DNA of 11,779 bases, from assembly GCA_003104895.1 (NCBI GenBank), contig PQAG01000212.1:1-11779 (forward strand). Direction: 5' to 3'. The DNA is from Nitrosomonadales bacterium (lineage in GTDB: Bacteria; Pseudomonadota; Gammaproteobacteria; Burkholderiales; Sulfuricellaceae). The translations under genes were made by a program, and so were the position numbers. A model generated the notes under the pieces. It did not search any database and was not told where the DNA came from. It worked only from the letters and a program-made list of their open reading frames with translations. Below are positions 5,473-11,779 of this stretch, one piece after another (position 1 is the first letter of the stretch; each line of letters begins with the position of its first letter).

Positions 5473-8400
5473 ATGTCAAATGAGTTGTCTTCAGCCAGCC
5501 CGCACCCGCCCTCAAGGCTGTTTGCATGGGTTCCCCTGCTGGCGTTCGCTCTAATGGCTTGCGTCATCGGGGCTACAGCATATTTCGTTTTCAATCGCTA
5601 CAAGGAAGCCGTTAAACAGGAGGCGCATGAAACCCTGGGCGGCATCGCCGGCATGCGGGTGAATCAGGTGTCCGAATGGCGCGAGGCGTACAAGAAAATC
5701 GCCGGGGTGATGGCCAGCGACCCCTTGCTGGCGATGGAAATCGAGCGCTGGCTGCAGCGCGGCGCGCCGCTTGACCACGACGCGCAAGGCATCGTCCAGC
5801 GCCTGAAGTCGCTGCGGCAGGCCTATGATTTTCAGGGCGTGTTCATCCTGGACGAGCGCGGCGCCGTGCGGGACTTGCCGGTGACGCCCGATGCCAGGCC
5901 GCCCACCGCCTACGGGGTGAATCTGGTCATGGAAGCCATGCGCACCCGGCGGCCGATCCTGACCGATCTGCACCCGGGCGCCGAGGCCCCGCGCGTCCGG
6001 CTGGATCTGGTCGCGCCGATCTTCGTCCGCGGTGACGCGCGCAACCGGGCCATCGCGGGGATTTATTTCCGCATCGACCCGCAACGTTACCTTTTCCCGC
6101 TGCTGCAATCCTGGCCGTCGCCCAGCCCGAGCGCCGAAACCATACTGGCCCGGCGCGAGGGCGGCGAGGTGGTGGTTCTGAACAACCTGCGCCATCGCGA
6201 CAACACGGCGTTGCAGCTGCGTTTTCCGGTAAGCGAAAAGAAATTGCTGGCCGCCATGATGGCGCAGGGTAAGGGCGGACTGATGGAAGGCGTCGATTAC
6301 CGGGAAATCCAGGTGATCGGTGCCGCGAAAGCAATTCCGGATTCTCCCTGGTTCCTGGTCGCCAAAATGGACAAGGAGGAGCTCTACGTTCAGATCCACA
6401 GGACTGCCTGGATCGTGGCGGCTCTGTCTTTCTTCCTGATCAGCGGGGCGGGGGTGGCCACCGGGCTGTGGTGGCGGCAGCAGCGCGCGCAGCTCCTGGC
6501 CCGCCAGTATGAGGAAAAGCTCAGGCACCAGGTGCTGATCGAGCGCAGCGAACGGCAAACGCGTCTGCTCCTCAAGTCGGCCGCCGAGGCCATTTACGGG
6601 GTGGACATGGCGGGGTCGATCACCTTCGCCAACCCGGCCTGTCTGCACATGCTTGGCTACGAAAGCGAAGATGAGCTGATTGGCCGCCACGCCCATGAAC
6701 TGTTCCATCACAGCTACGCAGATGGTTCCCCCTACCCCGTGGAGAAATGCCGCGCTTATGAAGCCTATTTGAGCAACCAGGTCATTCATGTCGACAACGA
6801 GGTGTTCTGGCGCAAGGACGGCAGCGCTTTCCCCGTGGAATACTGGTCCCATCCGATCCGCCACGAAGGGCAGGTCGAAGGCTCGGTCGTCACCTTCATG
6901 GACATCACCGAGCGCAAGCGCTACGAAAGCCAGCTGGAGCGCCAGGCCAACTACGACGAGCTGACCGGGCTTGCCAACCGCAACCTGTTCCAGGACCGGC
7001 TCAACCAGGCGCTGATTTACTCGCGCCGCCATGGCGGCGGCCTGGCCGTGCTGTTCATCGACCTGGACAATTTCAAGACCATCAACGACAGCCTCGGCCA
7101 CGATGCCGGCGATGCGCTGCTGGCCCAGGTTGCATCCCGTCTTGCCGGCAACGTGCGGGAAGGCGACACCGTGGCGCGCCACGGGGGAGACGAATTTGTC
7201 CTGCTGCTGGCGGAAATCCGGGCTGAAGACGATGTCTCCATGATTGCGCAGAAACTTCTCAAGGCGCTTTCGGCGCCTTTTCATGTCGGCGGCCGAGAAC
7301 TGCATATCACCTGCAGCGTCGGCATCGCGTCCTATCCAAAGGATGGCAAGGACAGGCAGACGCTGCTGAAAAATGCCGATGCCGCCATGTACCGCGCCAA
7401 GGAAATCGGGCGCAACAATGTCCAGTTCTATGCCGAGGAGATGAATGTCAAGGCGATGGAACGGCTGATGCTGGAAAACAGCCTGCACCATGCGCTGGAA
7501 CGCAACGAATTCCTGCTTCACTACCAGCCGCAAGTTGACCTGCGCAGCGGCGAGATCACTGGGATGGAAGCGCTGGTGCGCTGGCAGCACCCTGAGCTGG
7601 GGGTGGTTTCTCCGGCCCGGTTCATTCCGGTGGCGGAGGATTCCGGCATGATCATCCCGCTCGGCGAATGGGTGCTGCGCACCGCTTGCGCCCAGAACAG
7701 GGCCTGGCAATGCGCCGGACTGAAGCCCATCGGCGTTGCGGTGAATCTTTCGGCGCGCCAGTTCCGGCAGCCGAATCTGGTCGAAATGGTAGCCGGCATT
7801 CTCAGGGAATCCGGACTCGACCCCGCCCATCTTGAACTGGAAGTGACTGAAAGCCTGGTCATGCAGAACGTCGAGGAGGCCATCTCCACGCTGGGCCGCC
7901 TCAAGGCCATGGGCATCAAGCTGTCGATCGACGATTTCGGCACCGGCTATTCCAGCCTGAATTATCTGAAACGCTTCCCGATCCATACCCTGAAAATCGA
8001 CCAGTCCTTCGTCCGCGACATCACCACCGACCCGAGTGATGCGGCGATCGCCAAGACCATCATCTCCATGGCGCATGAACTGGGGCTCACGGTCATTGCC
8101 GAAGGCGTCGAAACCGAAGAGCAGAAGTCCTTCCTGCGCCTGCGCCACTGCGACGAGATGCAGGGCTATTTTTTCAGCAGGCCGGTGCCGGCGCAAGAAT
8201 TCGAAACCCTGCTGCGCGAGCGACGCAGCCTGCAGGCCGATGCAGCGGCGGAGGCTGGGGGCCAGCGCACCCTGCTGCTGCTCGACGACGAGGAAAACAT
8301 CCTGACCTCGCTCACCCGCCTGCTGCGCCGCGACGGTTACAAGATCCTCAGGGCAACCAATGCTGCAGCCGCACTGGACCTGCTGGCACAGAACCCGGCC

Positions 8401-9072
8401 GGCGTGATCATTTCCGACCAGCGCATGCCGGAAATGACCGGGGTCGAATTCCTGCGCCGGGTCAAACGGCTCTACCCCGAAACCGTGCGCATGGTGCTGT
8501 CAGGCTATACCGACCTGAAAAGCGTGACAGACGCCATCAACGAAGGCGCGATTTACAAATTCCTCACCAAGCCGTGGGACGACGACCTGCTGCGCGCCAA
8601 CATCCTGGAAGCTTTCCAGCGCTATGAACTGGCCCAGGACAACCAGCGCCTGAACGAAGAAATGGCCGCGATCAACGAGGAATTGAATCGCGCCAAGCAG
8701 CAGCTGGAAACGCGCGTCGAGCAGAAAACCAGCGAGTTGCAGCACAATGCGGGCGTCCTGCAGATTTCGCAGGAGATTTTCGAATATCTGTCGGTAGGCA
8801 TCATCGGCGTCGGAGAAGATGGGCTGATCGCAGCCGCCAACCGCAAGGCAAACGAAATCTTCGACGCCGGCAGACGGCCGCTGGCCGGATATTTGGCCGC
8901 TGACAGGCTGCCCGCCGCCATGATCGAATGCCTCGAGAAGGACGGGGGACGCCATGCCTATCAATTTGAAAATGGCCTCAATGTGATATTCTGGTGTCAT
9001 TCGATGAGCCCCGCTTCCGCTTCGGCGGGGCGCTTGCTGGTGATCATGCCCAACGAGCAGGATGGAGATTGA
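5473..9072 (+). CDS. Membrane sensor with PAS, GGDEF, EAL, receiver, coiled coil and PAS-like domains
   Basis: A 1199-residue bifunctional c-di-GMP enzyme. Helix 1 (about 16-39) and helix 2 (about 312-333) flank a roughly 270-residue periplasmic domain of Cache type. Cytoplasmic order: PAS 361-482 (ending DITERKRYE), GGDEF from 493 with intact GGDEF at 571-575 and an RxxD inhibitory site at 562-565, EAL with EALVRW at 699-704 and also NLSARQF, EVTES, DDFGTGYSS, KIDQSF, AEGVET and Q897-GYFF. Both catalytic sites look intact. Then, unusually, a receiver follows at 932-1050 (D938, D939, E940, D982, S1010, K1033), a coiled coil at about 1055-1105 and a PAS-like domain at 1107-1190. Receivers normally precede GGDEF-EAL. 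The last third is a paralogue of the whole protein encoded at 3917. The ATG at 5473 has AGGAA six bases upstream. The next gene starts four bases after the stop, so this is the first gene of a tight operon. Confidence 0.95.
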   Translation: MSNELSSASPHPPSRLFAWVPLLAFALMACVIGATAYFVFNRYKEAVKQEAHETLGGIAGMRVNQVSEWREAYKKIAGVMASDPLLAMEIERWLQRGAPLDHDAQGIVQRLKSLRQAYDFQGVFILDERGAVRDLPVTPDARPPTAYGVNLVMEAMRTRRPILTDLHPGAEAPRVRLDLVAPIFVRGDARNRAIAGIYFRIDPQRYLFPLLQSWPSPSPSAETILARREGGEVVVLNNLRHRDNTALQLRFPVSEKKLLAAMMAQGKGGLMEGVDYREIQVIGAAKAIPDSPWFLVAKMDKEELYVQIHRTAWIVAALSFFLISGAGVATGLWWRQQRAQLLARQYEEKLRHQVLIERSERQTRLLLKSAAEAIYGVDMAGSITFANPACLHMLGYESEDELIGRHAHELFHHSYADGSPYPVEKCRAYEAYLSNQVIHVDNEVFWRKDGSAFPVEYWSHPIRHEGQVEGSVVTFMDITERKRYESQLERQANYDELTGLANRNLFQDRLNQALIYSRRHGGGLAVLFIDLDNFKTINDSLGHDAGDALLAQVASRLAGNVREGDTVARHGGDEFVLLLAEIRAEDDVSMIAQKLLKALSAPFHVGGRELHITCSVGIASYPKDGKDRQTLLKNADAAMYRAKEIGRNNVQFYAEEMNVKAMERLMLENSLHHALERNEFLLHYQPQVDLRSGEITGMEALVRWQHPELGVVSPARFIPVAEDSGMIIPLGEWVLRTACAQNRAWQCAGLKPIGVAVNLSARQFRQPNLVEMVAGILRESGLDPAHLELEVTESLVMQNVEEAISTLGRLKAMGIKLSIDDFGTGYSSLNYLKRFPIHTLKIDQSFVRDITTDPSDAAIAKTIISMAHELGLTVIAEGVETEEQKSFLRLRHCDEMQGYFFSRPVPAQEFETLLRERRSLQADAAAEAGGQRTLLLLDDEENILTSLTRLLRRDGYKILRATNAAAALDLLAQNPAGVIISDQRMPEMTGVEFLRRVKRLYPETVRMVLSGYTDLKSVTDAINEGAIYKFLTKPWDDDLLRANILEAFQRYELAQDNQRLNEEMAAINEELNRAKQQLETRVEQKTSELQHNAGVLQISQEIFEYLSVGIIGVGEDGLIAAANRKANEIFDAGRRPLAGYLAADRLPAAMIECLEKDGGRHAYQFENGLNVIFWCHSMSPASASAGRLLVIMPNEQDGD

Positions 9073-9076
9073 CATC

Positions 9077-9397
9077 ATGATGGCCTCAAAACGATTCGCG
9101 CTTGATCAGCTCGCGGCCGGCATGGTGCTGGCGCAGGATGTCTGCGATGCCAGCGGCGGCCTTCTGCTGAACGAGGGCGCGGAATTGAGCGATGCCACCA
9201 TCGCTTCGTTGCGGCGGCGCGGCATCGGACAGGTAATGGTGGCGGTGGAGGAAACCCTCACCCCGGAACAGCGCGCCGCCCGCAAGGCGGAAATCTGCGC
9301 CCGCATCGAACACCTGTTCCGCCATGCCGGCGACGACCCGATGCTGCTGAAATTGCGCGTCACCCTCCTGAACTTTCGCCTCGCCGGGCTGGAGTGA
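9077..9397 (+). CDS. Small protein resembling the DUF3391-type N-terminal domain of HD-GYP proteins
   Basis: A 106-residue cytoplasmic protein. It begins FALDQLAAGMVLAQDVCDASGGLLLNEGAELSDATI, then LRRRGIGQVMV, the pattern (a GMVLAQDV strand, a LLL-x-x-G turn and an RRRGI helix) seen in the N-terminal domain that precedes HD-GYP catalytic domains and in small proteins encoded beside HDOD genes. The C-terminal half is a charged helical segment (TPEQRAARKAEICARIEHLF) ending NFRLAGLE. No catalytic residues are visible. I prefer the ATG at 9077 because GGAGA lies eight bases upstream; the ATG at 9062 would overlap the previous gene by 11 bases and lacks such a site. The next gene follows after five bases. 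It likely works with the HDOD protein, as if an HD-GYP-like protein had been split in two; this is inference. Confidence 0.75.
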   Translation: MMASKRFALDQLAAGMVLAQDVCDASGGLLLNEGAELSDATIASLRRRGIGQVMVAVEETLTPEQRAARKAEICARIEHLFRHAGDDPMLLKLRVTLLNFRLAGLE

Positions 9398-9402
9398 AAC
9401 AC

Positions 9403-10236
9403 ATGCTGGACATCGAACAGGTTTCCAGGACAATCCAGCAGGTTCCCTCGCTGTCGGCCGTGGTGATGGAGGTCCTGGCCAGTTTCGACAAGCCGGACAT
9501 CGATATCGCCGGACTGGCACAGAAGATCAGCCAGGACCAGGGGCTGACCGCGCGCGTGCTGCGGGTGGCCAACTCGCCTTTCTATGGCATGAGCACCAAG
9601 ATCGGTTCGGTGCAGGAAGCCGTGGTGGTGCTGGGTTTTCACAGCGTCCGCGCGCTGGTGGCGGCGGCGGGGATTATCGGCCAGTTTCCTGACAGCGGAC
9701 ATCAGTGCTTCGACCGCACCGGCTTCTGGCGGCATGGCATCGGCACTGCGGCATGCGCCCAGACGCTGGCCAGAAGCCTGGGCCAGAACCAGGCGCTGGC
9801 GTTTACCGCCGGGCTGCTGCACGATATCGGCAAACTGGCGCTGGACGCCTATTTTCACGATGATTACCAGCTTGCGCTGGCGCACTGCGTGGCCGAAGAT
9901 ACTCCCCTGCTGGCAGCGGAGCGCGCGGTGCTCGGCGTGGATCATGCACAGGTCGGCCACGAGCTGGCCCGGCGCTGGAAATTTCCGGCGGAGATCCAGC
10001 TGGCGATCCGCGATCACCACCAGCCCGGAAACGAACCCGCCACTCTGACAGGCCTGGTGCACGTGGCGAACGTGCTATGCCACGCGCTGGGCATTGGTAA
10101 TGCCGGCTATGACCTGGTGCCGCATCTGTCGAGCAGCGCCTGGTCGCGCCTCGGCCTGAACTGGGATACCATGCCGGCACTGTGGGCCGAGACCGAACGG
10201 CAGTATGCAGGCTTGAGCCTGCTGTTAAGCGAATAA
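9403..10236 (+). CDS. HDOD-domain signalling protein
   Basis: A 277-residue cytoplasmic protein consisting mainly of an HDOD domain (about residues 8-210). Diagnostic stretches are VPSLSAVVMEVL, DQGLTARVLRVANSPFYGM, VQEAVVVLGFHSVRALV and AGLLHDIGKLALDAY. Unlike the HDOD gene at 1652, this one keeps the His/Asp positions of HD enzymes: H111, H140-D141, H181 and H205-H206. Many HDOD proteins retain these without proven hydrolase activity, so metal binding is possible but catalysis should not be assumed. The ATG at 9403 has GGAG eight bases upstream; a GTG at 9394, overlapping the previous stop as GTGA, is an alternative that adds three residues. Neighbours five bases upstream and 12 bases downstream place it inside the operon, before the GAF kinase. 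Confidence 0.92.
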   Translation: MLDIEQVSRTIQQVPSLSAVVMEVLASFDKPDIDIAGLAQKISQDQGLTARVLRVANSPFYGMSTKIGSVQEAVVVLGFHSVRALVAAAGIIGQFPDSGHQCFDRTGFWRHGIGTAACAQTLARSLGQNQALAFTAGLLHDIGKLALDAYFHDDYQLALAHCVAEDTPLLAAERAVLGVDHAQVGHELARRWKFPAEIQLAIRDHHQPGNEPATLTGLVHVANVLCHALGIGNAGYDLVPHLSSSAWSRLGLNWDTMPALWAETERQYAGLSLLLSE

Positions 10237-10248
10237 CGGGGAATCTCC

Positions 10249-11652
10249 ATGTTGTCCGACAAAGTCACCAAGCTTTCCTGGGTCTACCAGCTCTACCGCC
10301 TGGGCCAGACCTCCATTCTGCGCGACCGGCCGCAGCAGGTGCAGCATGCGATCCTGGAGCACATCGTCGAGGGCTTCGGCGCCAGCAGCGGCACGCTCGC
10401 CCTGATCGAGGAAGACAACCAGCCGCTCACCATCGTGGCCGGCATCGACATTCCGGAGCAGGTCATCGGCAGCAGGATCGAGCGGGGCAGCGGCATCCTC
10501 GGCCTGGTGGCGGAAACCGGACAGGCGCTGCTGCTCAACGGCGACATCTCGAACGATGCGCGCTTCAAAACCACCGTGGTGCGCGACCAGTCGGCACGGC
10601 CGCGCTCGGCGATGTGCTGGCCGCTGAAGATCGAGGACCGGGTGATCGGCGCCCTCAGCATCAACCGCAAGGATGCGGACGAATCCTACACGGAAACCGA
10701 CCTGGAAAACGGCGGGGTGGTGGTGAACCTGATCACGGTGGTGATCGAGAACACCCGGCTGCACCGCGACCAGGAAAAGCGCATCGCCATGCTGTCGAAG
10801 ATGAACGACGAGATCCGCAGCGTCAACAAGCGCCTGGAAGACGCACAGAACCAGCTGCTGCAGTCGGAGAAGATGGCCTCGATCGGCCAGCTGGCGGCGG
10901 GCGTGGCGCACGAGATCAACAACCCGGTGGGCTACATCAATTCCAACCTGGGCACGCTGCAGAAATACCTGCGCGACTTGTTCGAGATGCTCGCCGCGTA
11001 CGAGCAGGCGGAGCCGCTGCTTGCCGGTCATGCCGAGGTGCTGCGGAATATCGGCGCGCTCAAGGAAAAGCTGGATATCGGCTATCTCAAGGAGGATGTG
11101 TTCGCCCTGATGGGGGAGTCGCAGGAAGGCATCGCCCGGGTAAGGAAAATCGTGCAGGACCTCAAGGATTTTTCCCATGTCGACGAGGCCGAATGGCAGT
11201 GGGCGGATATCCACAAGGGTATCGACAGCACGCTCAACATCGTCTGGAACGAGATCAAGTACAAGGCGGAAGTGATCAAGGAATACGGCAGCCTGCCCGA
11301 CATCGAGTGCCTGCCCTCGCAGCTCAACCAGGTATTCATGAACATGCTGGTCAACGCTGCCCATGCCATCGAGGAGCACGGCACCATCACCCTGCGCAGC
11401 GGCGTCAAGGGCGAGGAAGTCTGGGTGGAGTTCAGCGATACCGGCAAGGGCATCCCGCAGGAAAATCTCAACCGCATCTTCGATCCGTTTTTCACCACCA
11501 AGCCGGTGGGCAAGGGGACCGGGCTGGGTTTGTCCCTGTCCTATAGCATCGTGCAGAAACACCATGGCAGAATAGAGGTCAGCAGCGAGGCGGGCAAGGG
11601 CGCCACTTTCCGCATCTGGCTGCCGGTCAAACAACCCGAACAGAAAGCCTGA
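10249..11652 (+). CDS. Soluble GAF-domain sensor histidine kinase
   Basis: A 467-residue kinase without transmembrane segments, so it senses a cytoplasmic signal. A GAF domain covers about residues 25-165 (ILEHIVEGFGASSGTLALI, RSAMCWPLKIEDRVIGALSINR). A coiled linker (about 170-205) leads to the H-box GQLAAGVAHEINNPVGY with the phospho-acceptor at H221. The dimerisation helices are separated by a long insert (about 235-300), as in kinases with extended DHp domains. The ATPase domain has the N-box VNAAHAI with N369, D397 in the SDTGKGIP box, DPFFTTKPVGKG and GTGLGL at 423-428. All catalytic motifs look intact. GGGGA six bases before the ATG supports the start. A response regulator gene begins four bases after the stop and is the obvious partner; the paralogous receivers encoded at 3917 and 8266-8620 are possible further targets. 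Confidence 0.94.
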   Translation: MLSDKVTKLSWVYQLYRLGQTSILRDRPQQVQHAILEHIVEGFGASSGTLALIEEDNQPLTIVAGIDIPEQVIGSRIERGSGILGLVAETGQALLLNGDISNDARFKTTVVRDQSARPRSAMCWPLKIEDRVIGALSINRKDADESYTETDLENGGVVVNLITVVIENTRLHRDQEKRIAMLSKMNDEIRSVNKRLEDAQNQLLQSEKMASIGQLAAGVAHEINNPVGYINSNLGTLQKYLRDLFEMLAAYEQAEPLLAGHAEVLRNIGALKEKLDIGYLKEDVFALMGESQEGIARVRKIVQDLKDFSHVDEAEWQWADIHKGIDSTLNIVWNEIKYKAEVIKEYGSLPDIECLPSQLNQVFMNMLVNAAHAIEEHGTITLRSGVKGEEVWVEFSDTGKGIPQENLNRIFDPFFTTKPVGKGTGLGLSLSYSIVQKHHGRIEVSSEAGKGATFRIWLPVKQPEQKA

Positions 11653-11656
11653 CGCA

Positions 11657-11779
11657 GTGAGCGAAACCCTGAGTGAACCAGCCAGCCAGTCGAAAGAGGC
11701 AGCCATCGAGACGCCGGCGCTGCTGTTCGTCGATGACGAGGCCAACATCCTGAGCGCCCTCAAGCGCCTGTTCCGGCCG
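11657..11779 (+). CDS. Response regulator, N-terminal 41 residues (cut by window end)
   Basis: A GTG start at 11657 opens a frame that runs to the window edge. After a 20-residue polar leader come LLFVDDEANILSALKRLFRP, the first strand, acidic pocket (DDE) and first helix of a receiver. The DDEANILSAL stretch matches the receiver encoded at 3917 exactly and that of the 1199-residue protein closely. There is no in-frame ATG, and the Shine-Dalgarno is weak. The gene lies four bases after the GAF kinase, indicating translational coupling and a kinase-regulator pair. The output domain is outside the window; in this receiver lineage HD-GYP or PAS-like outputs are common, but nothing here decides it. 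Confidence 0.82.
   Translation, partial: MSETLSEPASQSKEAAIETPALLFVDDEANILSALKRLFRP

Noticed and set aside
5551..8196. 881-codon minus-strand frame inside the large sensor gene
   Set aside because: The plus strand encodes intact PAS, GGDEF and EAL motifs; long antisense frames are common in GC-rich genes, and this one shows no recognisable domain.
10182..11546. 454-codon plus-strand frame overlapping the GAF kinase, and a 512-codon antisense frame at 10225-11763
   Set aside because: Both are shadows of the kinase frame, which has all histidine-kinase motifs; the overlapping frame is Arg/Gly/Ala-rich without domains.
1..11779. CRISPR arrays, insertion sequences, prophage genes or toxin-antitoxin pairs
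   Set aside because: No regular repeat-spacer pattern, no transposase or integrase motifs, and no paired terminal repeats were seen; the window is signalling and metal-efflux genes plus one tRNA.

Overview
The window looks like chromosomal DNA of a Gram-negative proteobacterium, most likely a betaproteobacterium. The evidence is moderately high GC, an RND-type metal-efflux operon, and dense c-di-GMP and two-component signalling. I cannot name a genus from sequence alone. Three parts can be separated.

(1) Positions 1-1506, minus strand: the upstream end of a copper/heavy-metal efflux operon. Transcription runs leftward from a promoter near 1540-1567 through a small His/Cys-rich exported protein (CopL/CzcI-like), a CusF-like periplasmic copper chaperone, and the first 231 residues of a TolC/CusC/CzcC-type outer-membrane channel that leaves the window. 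An 11-bp hairpin lies between the last two genes.

(2) Positions 1507-3916, plus strand: a divergently transcribed YuxH-type protein (degenerate EAL plus HDOD) with a TTGACA promoter, a small two-helix membrane protein starting with GTG, a tRNA-Ser(GGA) with its own promoter, and about 280 bp without a convincing gene.

(3) Positions 3917-11779, plus strand: a signalling cluster. It starts with a stand-alone receiver/coiled-coil/PAS-like protein and a FixJ-type transcriptional regulator. Next comes a 1199-residue membrane sensor with the order periplasmic sensor, PAS, GGDEF, EAL, receiver, coiled coil, PAS-like. Four genes follow with gaps of only 4 to 12 nt: a small protein resembling the N-terminal domain of HD-GYP proteins, an HDOD protein, a GAF histidine kinase, and a response regulator cut by the window edge. 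The spacing says the block from 5473 to 11779 is one operon.

The most striking feature is modular reuse. The entire 258-residue stand-alone regulator at 3917 reappears as the C-terminal third of the 1199-residue protein. The receivers are about 74% identical by hand count, and the coiled coil differs by an insertion of exactly 14 residues (two heptads). A third receiver of the same lineage begins at 11657, next to the kinase. I infer that one soluble GAF kinase may phosphorylate several sister receivers, linking phosphorelay input to c-di-GMP synthesis and breakdown and to an HDOD output. That link is a hypothesis; the domain content and order are directly visible.
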